Below are positions 8,225-16,764 of a DNA stretch of 32,019 nucleotides, piece after piece. Within the stretch, counting starts at the first letter, position 1. Every line of letters begins with the position of its first letter. The translations under genes were made by a program, and so were the position numbers. The notes under the pieces were generated by a model, which saw only the letters and a program-made list of their open reading frames with translations, ran no database searches and was not told the origin of the DNA. Origin of the DNA: CAYZJB01 sp964478735 (GTDB lineage: Bacteria > CLD3 > SB21); NCBI GenBank assembly GCA_964478735.1, contig CAYZJB010000041.1, positions 1 through 32,019 of the forward strand, in the 5' to 3' direction.

Positions 8225-9409
8225 TTATAAATGGTTAATTTCTACAGTCTTTTCTTTTGGTATGACGGCATTGCAAAAAAACCAACCCGTGACGGCCATG
8301 ACCAGACTGGCGACAAGGATGGTGGCCTTGGCCATGTTGACCGCCGAAGGATCAGTCAATGCCAGATTGGTAATAAAAATCGACATTGTAAAACCGATTC
8401 CTCCCAGACACCCGAGGCAGAGCACGGCTTTGAAATTCATATCGTCCGACATCGTGCCCAGTCTGGATTTAACGGCAATCCACGCGGCACTGAGAATTCC
8501 AACGGGTTTGCCGATGGCCAGGCCAAGAAAAATTCCGAGATCGTTTGGATTGATCAACGCACCGGGTGACAGCCTCGTCAATAGAACGCACGTATTGGCG
8601 AGTGCAAATATCGGAAGAATGACAAACGCGACGGGTTTGTGCAGCGCGTGTTGCAGCCTCCAGGACGGCGATCGGTCGTCACCTTTCCGAAAGGGAATCA
8701 AAAATGCAAGAACGACTCCTGCCACGGTCGCATGCACACCCGACTTCAACATGCAGTACCATAAGATCATTCCGCCCGCCAGATAGACCCAGAGCCGCAT
8801 CACATGCAGCCGGTTGGCGACGATCAGTACAATGGTCAAGGTTGCAGCGCCAAGCAGGTAGCCCCACGCCAGAGACTGCGTATAAAAAATCGCGATGATC
8901 AAAATCGCGCCCATATCGTCGATAATGGCGACCGCCGTGAGGAACACTTTCCACGACACCGGCGCTCGCGTCAGCGACAGCACGCCGAGGGCAAACGCAA
9001 TGTCCGTGGCCATCGGAATACCGAAGCCCGACTGCGTCGGCAAACCTGCATTGAACGCGAAATGGATGAGCGCCGGAACGACCATTCCGCCGATCGCCGC
9101 GGCAATCGGGACGACTGCCGCCCGAACGTCGGACAATTCCCCGATGTACAACTCCCGCTCGATCTCGAGACCCACGAGGAAAAAAAACACCGCCATCAGC
9201 AGATCGTTGATCCAGTGTTCGATCGACAGTTTGATCTCCACCGGACCGATCGTGAGAGGCAATTTCTGGAGCCAGAACTGGACGTACTCTTCTCCAACGA
9301 CCACGTTGGTCAACAAAAGGGAAACGAACATACCGAGCAGGAGTAAAAAGCCGCCGCTACGCTCCGATTCGAAAAATTCCTTGAAGTACCGTGTAAAAAT
9401 CATGATCAC
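8225..9409 (-). CDS. nhaA: Na+/H+ antiporter NhaA
   Basis: The 394-residue protein is near the length of E. coli NhaA (388) and has the pore aspartates: D136 in MATDIAFALGVL and the pair D164-D165 in AIIDDMGAI. Other family motifs are ERSGGFLLLL, FFFLVGLEIERE, FNAGLPT and CLGGIGFTMSIFI. It exports Na+ or Li+ in exchange for protons across the inner membrane and supports pH and salt homeostasis. The GTG at 9409 overlaps the kinase stop as GTGA. An ATG two codons later (9403) is an equally good start. The overlap means translational coupling to the sensor kinase, an unusual partner for nhaA. Confidence 0.95.
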   Translation of the reverse strand: MIMIFTRYFKEFFESERSGGFLLLLGMFVSLLLTNVVVGEEYVQFWLQKLPLTIGPVEIKLSIEHWINDLLMAVFFFLVGLEIERELYIGELSDVRAAVVPIAAAIGGMVVPALIHFAFNAGLPTQSGFGIPMATDIAFALGVLSLTRAPVSWKVFLTAVAIIDDMGAILIIAIFYTQSLAWGYLLGAATLTIVLIVANRLHVMRLWVYLAGGMILWYCMLKSGVHATVAGVVLAFLIPFRKGDDRSPSWRLQHALHKPVAFVILPIFALANTCVLLTRLSPGALINPNDLGIFLGLAIGKPVGILSAAWIAVKSRLGTMSDDMNFKAVLCLGCLGGIGFTMSIFITNLALTDPSAVNMAKATILVASLVMAVTGWFFCNAVIPKEKTVEINHL

Positions 9410-12400
9410 ACTTTCGATAAAAGATCGGCCAGTACGGCCTGTAATTCGTCGATGCGATACGGTTTTCCGAGAACGCCTTTGAATCCGTACGATGCATAAT
9501 TGGCAATAATCGGATCGTTGGAATACCCGCTCGATACGACGATCCGGGCGTCGGGATCGGCAGACAATATCATTTTTGTCGCGTCTCTGCCGCCGATGCC
9601 GCCGGGCACCGTAAGGTCCATGATGACAGCGTCAAACCGCGCTCCGTTGTCAAGCGCTTCAACATAAACGTTGTACGCCTCCTGTCCGTCGGCAACGGTA
9701 ACCGCTTCATAACCCAGACGGTGCAGCAACCGGCCGATGACGGAACGGATTTCCGCTTCGTCGTCCATGATAAGAACTCGCCCGCGGCCGCCGTGCAGCG
9801 CGGCGTCCTTTCCGATTTTTTCTTCGCGGTACGTGACGACGGCGGGAAGGTAAAACGTAAACGCGGCGCCCCGGCCCGGTTCGGAATCGACTTCGATCAG
9901 CCCTTGATGGTTTTTGATGATCGAATAACACGTCGCGAGACCGAGACCGCTGCCGATTTCTTTTGTTGTAAAGTACGGATCGAATATTTTTTGCTGGATG
10001 GACCTGGGAATACCGGGGCCGGTGTCCGCAATCGTCACGGCCACGTAGTCGCCCGTCGCCAGGGACGCGTGCGCATCGATTCGGCGGTTGACGGCCGATA
10101 TCCGCAGCGTACCGCCGTCGGGCATCGCCTGCATGGCATTGATCACGAGATTGTGGATGACCTGTACGATCTGTCCTTGATCCGCGTCCACGGCCCAGAG
10201 GTCTTGAAAAATATCGTATTCGGTCTTGTTGCGTGAGCCGTGGCTTACAAATTCGACGGCTTCTCGAATCAGGGACGCGATGGGACCGATCTTCCGGACC
10301 GGAGCGCCGCCGCGGGAAAACGTCAACAACTGCTGCGTCAGGTCCTTGGCCCGCAACGATGCCTTTTCCGATCGGGCCAGGATGTCGGACAACCGGCTGA
10401 TATTTCCCTGCTCGAGGTCCATCTTGGCCAGAGATAGATTACCCAGGATCGCGGTCAGAAGGTTGTTAAAGTCGTGGGCAATACCACCGGCAAGCACGCC
10501 AACGGATTCTAATTTCATTCGCTTCACCCGTTCTTCTTCGACCCGTCGCTTTTCCGAAATATCGCGGAAGACGATCACCACGCCGATGAGGCGGCTCTGC
10601 GGATCGCGAATCGGCGCTCCACTGTCGGAGATGAGAATTTCCGTCCCGTCTTTGCGGATCAGCACGGTAAAATCCCCGATCTCGACGATGCCGCCGCTGG
10701 CGATGACGCGTTTGACCGGATTTTCCAGAACCGTCCGCGAATGTTCGTCGACCAGTCGCAAAACGTCTTCGATATCACGGCCCTCACATTGAGACTGTGT
10801 CCAACCGGTGAGCCGTTCGGCTTCACGGTTCAAAAACTGGATCTTCCCGTCCGGATCCGTGGTAATGACGCCGTCGCCGATCGATCGCAGCGTAACGGTG
10901 AGTTTTTCTTTTTCCGCCTGCAGGGCATCCCGGGCCCGCAACTGCTCCGTGATGTCCCTCGCAAAAAACGCCGCTCCCGTAACGGAACCGCCGGCGGCCC
11001 GGATCGGGTTGAATGAAATTTCGTAATCGTACGTCCGACCGTCCCACTCGATGCGGTCCACGACCTTAAAGTTTTCTCCATCGAGTACCCGCCGGTACCG
11101 TTCAAGCCACAGGGGCTTGCGATCATCCGGAACCGATTCCATCACTTTGACGCCCGGTGCGAGATGGACGCCGTAGGCCCGCTGGATCGCCTTTCGGAAG
11201 GTTTCGTTGACGCTGACAATTTCCAACTGGGCGTCGATGGACCAGATCATGTCCCGCGTATTGTCGATGATGGCGCGGAGATTGGCCCGGTTGTTTTCGA
11301 TCTCGATCTGCGCGTGCTTCCACTCCGTCACGTCGCGAACGAGATACTGCAGCGTGGGTTTGCCGTCCAGTTCCGCTTTGGAAATCACGGACGAATGCCA
11401 TCGAACGCTTCCGTCCTTGCGGATATACCGATTCTCGAACGCCGGTGAATGGACGCGCGAACTTGTTTTAAACGTTTCGATCGTTCGGACAACCTCGTCG
11501 CGATCCTCAGGATGGACGTGGGGGAACGCCCCCGACCGGTCGAACATTTCCGTTTTGGTAAATCCCGTCATGCGCAGCGCGCCCTCATTGACAAAAAGGA
11601 CGTGATGATCATAATCGGTAATGATCACCATGTCGCGCATGGATTCCACAAGCGTGCGGAATCGGGACTCGCTCTGCCGCAGCGCCAGTTCCGTCAGTTT
11701 CCGGTCCGTGATATCACGCTGAGTACCCCACACGCGGACCAGGTGATCATGTTCAATAATCCCGATGGCGGAATTCAGAAAATACTTGGGACGACCGTCT
11801 TTGTCGATCTCGTGGGACTCCTGATCGATAAAACGGTACGTCCGGTGAAAATCTTTGAGGTACTCGACGTTGTGCGGGTCGGTTGGCACCAGTAATTCGT
11901 CCAATCGCTTGCCGATGAGATCATCTTTTTTTTCAAATCCGTACATGCGGACTAGAACGGCATTGCATTCTGCAATAAAGCCCCGTTTGAAGTGCAATCG
12001 TACCCGTTCGTCCGGATCGAGGGATACCGGTATCGGCGGATCGACTTCCAACCGGTAGATACCTTCCGAGCTGTGCTCCATGAACGTTTTATATCGATCG
12101 TCGCTCTCGCGCAGCGCCTGGATGATCTGACGGGTTGCCGTGACGTCCCGGAAAACGCCCTGAATGATTGTCCGCCCACCAATTTCGCAGATGCTCGCGC
12201 TGATGTCGATCGGGATTTTCCGTCCGCTGGAATGCCAGACGTACAGATCTTCCGCGGGCAGTTCGCCCGTTTTGAGAAAATCCTGGAAAATTTTTGAATA
12301 TCGAGATTCTTCCCCAGGCGGATGCAAATGCGACTGGTGCATGTTCATGAGTTCGTCGGAGGACCGGCCCGTCAGCATTTCCGCCTGTCGGTTGACGGCC

Positions 12401-13341
12401 ATGATCATGCCGGTTTTCGCATCGGCAACAAAGATTGCGTCCTTTGCCGTGTCGATGAGTTTTCGGTATTTTTCCTCCGATTGAGCGAGCGCCGTTTCAC
12501 TTTTGATCCGCTCTTCGATTTCTTTGCGGAGTTGAGCGTTGGCCAGTTCGAGCGGAGCCGTGCGCTCGGCCACGCGGGCGTCGATTTCGCCTAGAATCTT
12601 CCGAAGTTCCGCTTCGGCCGTTTTACGGCTGAAAAAGCCGGGGATCGAATAATGGTCGATCTTAGGCGCCGAGACGTTTTTCGTTTTCTGATAATTTTCG
12701 AGGTACGACTCGATCTTCGACGGATGGGCCATAATGAACCGGCAATGACGGTCGCCGCGCGCTTTGCACGTAATCTCCGTCGCCACGAGTTCGACGCCAA
12801 AGCTCTCCTGGCACCAGCCGGACGAGTATCCGGCGTTCATAACGCATACGGGAAAATCGACGCGGCGTTTGGCCCGTTTCCACGAGTCGGACTCGAAGGA
12901 ATACGGGTGGTCGTACACGAGAAAATAATTTTCGTCGGGCGTCGGACGGCTTTCGGGATGGATGTCGACAAACGCCCAGCCGGAGTAGGCGAAGTGAATC
13001 GGCCCGGCGGAAAGCTTTGCGATGGGGTCTTTGACCTTCATGCGTCGGTGAAATTCACGGGCGTCGGCGGCCCCGATCGCATGGGCGATGTCGAACAGCA
13101 GATTACGCGCGATCGCTATGGCTTCGTCTTCCGGCCGGTCGCGGTACGCATTTTTGACCATGTCGAAAAATTCGACGGACATCGACGACGCCCGCACAAA
13201 AATGTACCGTTGACCGCTGATCTCGATTGTCCCGTGCGTCGGGTCTTCCTTTCGGCTTTTGAAATATCGCCGGACAAACTCGTGCGCCTTGACAAACAGC
13301 GGCTCAAAAGCCTTAGGGGTTTTGACGGATTTCAGCGACAT
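9406..13341 (-). CDS. Hybrid sensor histidine kinase: V4R/XylR_N sensor, five PAS domains, HisKA, HATPase, receiver
   Basis: This 1311-residue cytoplasmic-looking kinase has no membrane span. Residues 1-215 form an XylR_N plus V4R sensor module ending in YSSGWCQESFG, ITCKARGDRHC and RFIMAHPSKIESYL, with C177, C192 and C200 as the conserved cysteines. A coiled coil (about 240-290) leads to five PAS/PAC repeats (about 290-920). The dimerisation domain has the phospho-acceptor H956 in GGIAHDFNNLL. The ATPase domain shows NLVINAMQAMPDGG, DTGPGIP, FDPYFTTK and GSGLGLATCYSI. A C-terminal receiver has acceptor D1242 (VIMDLTVPGG) and a KPY switch. V4R domains in relatives bind small hydrophobic ligands. 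No response regulator with an output domain is nearby. The stop overlaps nhaA, and the upstream lipoprotein gene is 36 nt away. Confidence 0.93.
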   Translation of the reverse strand: MSLKSVKTPKAFEPLFVKAHEFVRRYFKSRKEDPTHGTIEISGQRYIFVRASSMSVEFFDMVKNAYRDRPEDEAIAIARNLLFDIAHAIGAADAREFHRRMKVKDPIAKLSAGPIHFAYSGWAFVDIHPESRPTPDENYFLVYDHPYSFESDSWKRAKRRVDFPVCVMNAGYSSGWCQESFGVELVATEITCKARGDRHCRFIMAHPSKIESYLENYQKTKNVSAPKIDHYSIPGFFSRKTAEAELRKILGEIDARVAERTAPLELANAQLRKEIEERIKSETALAQSEEKYRKLIDTAKDAIFVADAKTGMIMAVNRQAEMLTGRSSDELMNMHQSHLHPPGEESRYSKIFQDFLKTGELPAEDLYVWHSSGRKIPIDISASICEIGGRTIIQGVFRDVTATRQIIQALRESDDRYKTFMEHSSEGIYRLEVDPPIPVSLDPDERVRLHFKRGFIAECNAVLVRMYGFEKKDDLIGKRLDELLVPTDPHNVEYLKDFHRTYRFIDQESHEIDKDGRPKYFLNSAIGIIEHDHLVRVWGTQRDITDRKLTELALRQSESRFRTLVESMRDMVIITDYDHHVLFVNEGALRMTGFTKTEMFDRSGAFPHVHPEDRDEVVRTIETFKTSSRVHSPAFENRYIRKDGSVRWHSSVISKAELDGKPTLQYLVRDVTEWKHAQIEIENNRANLRAIIDNTRDMIWSIDAQLEIVSVNETFRKAIQRAYGVHLAPGVKVMESVPDDRKPLWLERYRRVLDGENFKVVDRIEWDGRTYDYEISFNPIRAAGGSVTGAAFFARDITEQLRARDALQAEKEKLTVTLRSIGDGVITTDPDGKIQFLNREAERLTGWTQSQCEGRDIEDVLRLVDEHSRTVLENPVKRVIASGGIVEIGDFTVLIRKDGTEILISDSGAPIRDPQSRLIGVVIVFRDISEKRRVEEERVKRMKLESVGVLAGGIAHDFNNLLTAILGNLSLAKMDLEQGNISRLSDILARSEKASLRAKDLTQQLLTFSRGGAPVRKIGPIASLIREAVEFVSHGSRNKTEYDIFQDLWAVDADQGQIVQVIHNLVINAMQAMPDGGTLRISAVNRRIDAHASLATGDYVAVTIADTGPGIPRSIQQKIFDPYFTTKEIGSGLGLATCYSIIKNHQGLIEVDSEPGRGAAFTFYLPAVVTYREEKIGKDAALHGGRGRVLIMDDEAEIRSVIGRLLHRLGYEAVTVADGQEAYNVYVEALDNGARFDAVIMDLTVPGGIGGRDATKMILSADPDARIVVSSGYSNDPIIANYASYGFKGVLGKPYRIDELQAVLADLLSKV

Positions 13342-13377
13342 GCCAACAAGATTCCCGTTACGTGCAACGGCAGGAGA

Positions 13378-14913
13378 TTATTTTACCGATCGGCCGACCA
13401 GGTCGATGGGACCGATCGAAAAAGGCAATTCGTATTCCTTGACGTCCGTGTACATTTCCAGTACGACGCTGCCCTTAGCGGGCCATGGTCCGGTCAGGAC
13501 AAACGAGTACCAGATTTTGTCGTCGGAACCGGACCACGACTGTTCCCGGGCCTCGAGGGCTCGGCCGGCGGCATCTTTGAAGCTCACACTTTTGAGCGCG
13601 TGTCCGGCGCCTTCGATCTCGAGTTTCAGTACGGATTCTTCGCCTTCGTTTTCGATGCCTTCGATCGTCACGCCATGATCGCCGGTGCTGTTTTCCGAAA
13701 AGGAGACGCGCGATTCGATAAATTTCGTTTTGGAACCCACGATGTAGCGCAAGACACCCGACACTTCCCGGACCGCCTGTACACCGGGCGCGGGCAATTT
13801 CAAATTGACGTCAAACATGACGAAATTTTTGGCCGATGAAAGTTGCGGCCAGTTGATCTCGCGGTCCCAGTCGCTGTCGGGCATCAGATCATCACCGTTG
13901 TCGGCAGTGGCGGAGCGCAACTCCCCTTTGGTCATGTTCAGAACGGCGCCGGGCAGTTCGCCAAGCAGGGTCAGTTGGTACCGCTTGCTGGTGCCGAAGT
14001 GGACGTACGCGTCGTCGTCAATATCTGACAGCGAGATTTTCGCAACTTTCAGGCTTTTGAACTGTCCGCCGCTGGCCAGTTGAACCGGTACCAGGTTGCC
14101 GAGACCGAGACCGGCCAGCATCGATTCGTATACGGTTTTCGCCTGTTCGACTTCTTTGGCGTAGTCGAATGCATATTTCGATGCCGCGGTAAAGGTCGCT
14201 TGCACCGGGCCCTGTTTGCCGAAAAGTTTTTCACTCAGCGCGTCGCCACTGGGAGAACTGGCTTGGATATCTTTTCCTTGTTTGATCTGCTCGGCCAGCC
14301 AAACGTCATCCGCCATCAGTTCATCCAGCGCGGTCATCATTTTGTCACCCTGAAAGTTCAGCATCAGCCGATTTTTGTCGCGCCGGAAATTGGTCGTTTC
14401 CTTGACCGTACCCGGAACGTCGACGATGATATCCGATTTCATCGTCGCGAGAAAGGCAGCCAGCATCGGCTTCATCTGGGCGTATTTCGAGCGCTGTTCC
14501 TGCAGCGTCATTTCCTCGCGCCGGGACTCCATTTTGGTTTTCTTCTCTTCTTTGTTCGACAGCGCCAGGCGCTTCGTTTGTTTGTCCACGTCTTCGAGTT
14601 TGACGGCAAAGTCGTCGGCGTTCTTGATCTTCACGTCGGCGATACTTTTGAAGTACGCCGTTCCTTTGAAATGGATACGCCCGTCTTCAAGCGATTGCGC
14701 CGAAACGTCCGCCCACACGTCGACGCCGCTGCTGCCTTGTAGTATGTCTTTCAAATGGTCCTTGACCGACTGAGCCCCCTGGCCCTGAAACGGCGTCGTT
14801 TTGATCTCGACCATGACCTTGCCCGAGCCGTCCGGGTTGAGGATGTAATGTTTGGAACTCTCAATACAGGATATGGCAAGGAAGGAAAGAAAAAGAACCA
14901 ACCATCGGCGCAT
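13378..14913 (-). CDS. Large conserved lipoprotein, unknown function
   Basis: The ATG at 14913 is chosen because GGAGGA (minus strand, 14921-14926) lies seven bases upstream and the chain opens with a lipoprotein signal (MRRWLVLFLSFLAISC, lipobox AISC). The frame extends nine codons further, but that start lacks the signal. The mature protein (about 495 residues) starts SKHYILNPDGSGKVMVE and continues VWADVSAQSLEDGRIHFKGTAYF. A charged helical stretch rich in K, E and R spans about residues 115-160, and beta-rich sequence follows to the end. I recall similar openings in planctomycete proteins of unknown function, but this is memory, not a search. It is probably anchored in the outer membrane or periplasm, between the ABM-fold gene and the kinase. 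Confidence 0.8.
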   Translation of the reverse strand: MRRWLVLFLSFLAISCIESSKHYILNPDGSGKVMVEIKTTPFQGQGAQSVKDHLKDILQGSSGVDVWADVSAQSLEDGRIHFKGTAYFKSIADVKIKNADDFAVKLEDVDKQTKRLALSNKEEKKTKMESRREEMTLQEQRSKYAQMKPMLAAFLATMKSDIIVDVPGTVKETTNFRRDKNRLMLNFQGDKMMTALDELMADDVWLAEQIKQGKDIQASSPSGDALSEKLFGKQGPVQATFTAASKYAFDYAKEVEQAKTVYESMLAGLGLGNLVPVQLASGGQFKSLKVAKISLSDIDDDAYVHFGTSKRYQLTLLGELPGAVLNMTKGELRSATADNGDDLMPDSDWDREINWPQLSSAKNFVMFDVNLKLPAPGVQAVREVSGVLRYIVGSKTKFIESRVSFSENSTGDHGVTIEGIENEGEESVLKLEIEGAGHALKSVSFKDAAGRALEAREQSWSGSDDKIWYSFVLTGPWPAKGSVVLEMYTDVKEYELPFSIGPIDLVGRSVK

Positions 14914-14976
14914 AAACCACTCCTCCATGGGTTCGGACACTGGTAAGTATGATGAAAACGCTAAAGGTCGTGAGAA

Positions 14977-15288
14977 TCAATTTGCCGAACTGCCGGTCAC
15001 CTCATAGTGCACGACGTCGGGTTCAAATTCGAGCAGGAAGTCTTTGTCTTCCGGATAATATTTTGCCGTATTGACGTTGTCGCCCGCAAATGCGCGGATC
15101 GCGTCCCAGTTTTTCCAGAACGTCAGCGTGATGAAATGCGTCACGTCGCCGTCGGTGCGTTCGAGAACGTGTACGCTGACGTTACCGGGAATACTCCGGT
15201 AGTCGGGAATCGCGGTCGCGTTGAGGAATTTCCCGTACGCTTTGGCTTTCGATGCCGGGACGCGTCCATGCCACATGCGGACGATCAT
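14977..15288 (-). CDS. Antibiotic-biosynthesis-monooxygenase (ABM) fold protein
   Basis: The 103 residues follow the dimeric alpha-beta barrel pattern of ABM-domain proteins: IVRMWHGRVPASKAKAYGKFL at the N-terminus, VSVHVLERTDGDVTHFITLTFWKNWDAIRAFAG in the middle, and a C-terminal YPEDKDFLLEFEPDVVHYEV. The FxNWDAIRAFAG signature is typical of the small stress/quinone-handling subgroup and of heme-degrading relatives. It could be an electron-transfer monooxygenase, a heme-binding protein or a non-catalytic ligand binder, and the sequence does not discriminate. Its ATG overlaps the stop of the TOPRIM-like gene by four bases. The lipoprotein gene begins 63 nt downstream. Confidence 0.8.
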   Translation of the reverse strand: MIVRMWHGRVPASKAKAYGKFLNATAIPDYRSIPGNVSVHVLERTDGDVTHFITLTFWKNWDAIRAFAGDNVNTAKYYPEDKDFLLEFEPDVVHYEVTGSSAN

Positions 15289-15788
15289 TTGCCGCCTGTA
15301 TTTACTTTCACAAAGCTCTTAATCCATGACGACATGGTTTTAATCTCCTTGCATCGCCGACAGAGCGTCCCAACGAATTCTTGATAATTTCTGTTTTTGT
15401 CGATTCGTATGCGATGAAGGTCTTCAGCTCGATTCGTCAAATTGAAATCTGACATCAATATATTTGTTTGCGAAGCCAGATGCAGGAACCACTCTTCAAT
15501 ACGCGGTTCAATGACGAGAATCTGTTTTCGTTGTGAGTCCTCAAGCAACTTCAAGCCTTCTGTCATGTCCTTTTTTCTAAAACGCCTTAAATGGGAAGGT
15601 TGACCGCCGCTTTGAGGATCTTCGTCAATCATGCCAAAAGCAATCGGGTTATTCATCACTTCGTTAACAACCTTGCCTCTGTTCCCTGCATGTATGATAG
15701 ATCGTTTTGGCAATCCCATGGACGAAACAACAGTCTTGACAAAGAACAGATTTGTATAGCATTCGACAAACAGCTTCATTGTGTTCAT
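15285..15788 (-). CDS. Small TOPRIM-like protein, partner of the adjacent AAA ATPase
   Basis: This 167-residue protein (or 164 from the ATG at 15779) begins MKLFVECYTNLFFVKTVV, where E9 sits like the invariant glutamate of TOPRIM folds (VEGxTD in most). It continues with RSIIHAGNRGKVVNEV and PIAFGMIDEDP, whose D55-E-D57 resembles the TOPRIM DxD. IEPRIEEWFL follows near residue 95. A TOPRIM fold implies a metal-dependent nuclease or phosphotransfer role. I know of small proteins of this look beside AAA ATPases but of no characterised member. It starts within the ATPase stop (ATGA overlap) and ends within the ABM start. It is A+T-richer than its flanks, suggesting acquisition. The fold is inferred, not proven. 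Confidence 0.65.
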   Translation of the reverse strand: MNTMKLFVECYTNLFFVKTVVSSMGLPKRSIIHAGNRGKVVNEVMNNPIAFGMIDEDPQSGGQPSHLRRFRKKDMTEGLKLLEDSQRKQILVIEPRIEEWFLHLASQTNILMSDFNLTNRAEDLHRIRIDKNRNYQEFVGTLCRRCKEIKTMSSWIKSFVKVNTGGK

Positions 15789-16756
15789 GAACCCAAGAAT
15801 TCATGGAGGTTGAGAAAGGGATCGTGTTCAAAAAGTTCTCCAATTTCTTGGTCACTCAAGACCTTAATCTTCGTTTGTGAATCTTCAAGATATGTGACGA
15901 CAATACTCAGATGGTCTTTCGGGCTTTTTTCAATAATAGATTGAACAAAATAGGGATTGTGTGTCGCAATAAAATATTGGTTTGACGACGAATCCAGACC
16001 AATGCTCTCCGCAAGCAAGGTAACGTAATATGGGAATACATTGGCTTCCGGTTCCTCAAAAACAAGCGTTGAATTGGTGTTACTTTTCATAGCGGACAAA
16101 AAGAAAATAATGCGTTGGAAACTGTCGGAGGCATGCGCGTAGGGCAACGATACAAACGCACCGTCCGTTTTTTTAAGAATAGAAATTTTCTTTTCGAACG
16201 TGTCCAGCAGCACATCATATCCGACTTCATTGAAAAAATTGGTCATAATTTGTTTTATCTCGCTTGACGAACTCGCAAGGGCGGCCAAATTCTCGCCATG
16301 AGGTGGATCCAAAAACAACGCGTTTTGACTTGAAAACTCATTGAGCCTTTTGAACACGTAATATTTAATGTTAGCAAACAGATCCCGATTGAGGTTGGTC
16401 CTCGAGAATTGACCCTCCAGTCTAAAATGAAGTTCTTGCAACGATTGCCTCTTGTCGTCTCGAACTACAACACGAGTCTCGTTTTGCTCCATGACGAGGA
16501 TCGTCTGGCGCTTATCTATTTCGATAGAAATATTTTCCTTCACATTTCCGTCAAAGAACAAATTCGGCATTCGTCCTATCCTAACAAAGCTTCCCATGTT
16601 GTTCAGGCCGTAGTGGAGTCCGGAAAGTAATCCCAGCGATTCCAGAATATTAGACTTCTCCGAATTCGGTTCACCGATAAAAACATTGATCTTTTTTGGC
16701 ACAAATTTCAGTTCTTTGATGGACTTGAAATTTTTGATGTGCAGATTGTCGATCAT
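15785..16756 (-). CDS. AAA (OLD/SMC-like) ATPase with altered Walker A
   Basis: The start is the ATG at 16756, with GAGG overlapping the icmF stop. The longer frame to 16831 runs into icmF. The 323 residues read as an AAA_15/AAA_21-type ABC ATPase: MIDNLHIKNFKSIKEL, then Walker A GEPNSEKSN (residues 28-36), a mid-domain of mixed helices, a signature-like SLPYAHASDSFQRIIFFLSA, Walker B STLVFEEPEANVFP, and the switch ATHNPYFVQSII. The usual GKS glycine is E33 (codon GAG at 16658-16660), one base from GGG. Relatives are OLD, RecF, AriA of PARIS and other defence ATPases. It lacks a fused TOPRIM domain, and the next gene may supply one. Composition is A+T-richer than the surrounding operon. Confidence 0.85.
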   Translation of the reverse strand: MIDNLHIKNFKSIKELKFVPKKINVFIGEPNSEKSNILESLGLLSGLHYGLNNMGSFVRIGRMPNLFFDGNVKENISIEIDKRQTILVMEQNETRVVVRDDKRQSLQELHFRLEGQFSRTNLNRDLFANIKYYVFKRLNEFSSQNALFLDPPHGENLAALASSSSEIKQIMTNFFNEVGYDVLLDTFEKKISILKKTDGAFVSLPYAHASDSFQRIIFFLSAMKSNTNSTLVFEEPEANVFPYYVTLLAESIGLDSSSNQYFIATHNPYFVQSIIEKSPKDHLSIVVTYLEDSQTKIKVLSDQEIGELFEHDPFLNLHEFLGS

Positions 16757-16764
16757 TTGGACCT

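Noticed and set aside
12652..13839. A 395-residue plus-strand frame spanning the kinase and lipoprotein junction
   Set aside because: It crosses two convincing minus-strand genes and has no recognisable domain.
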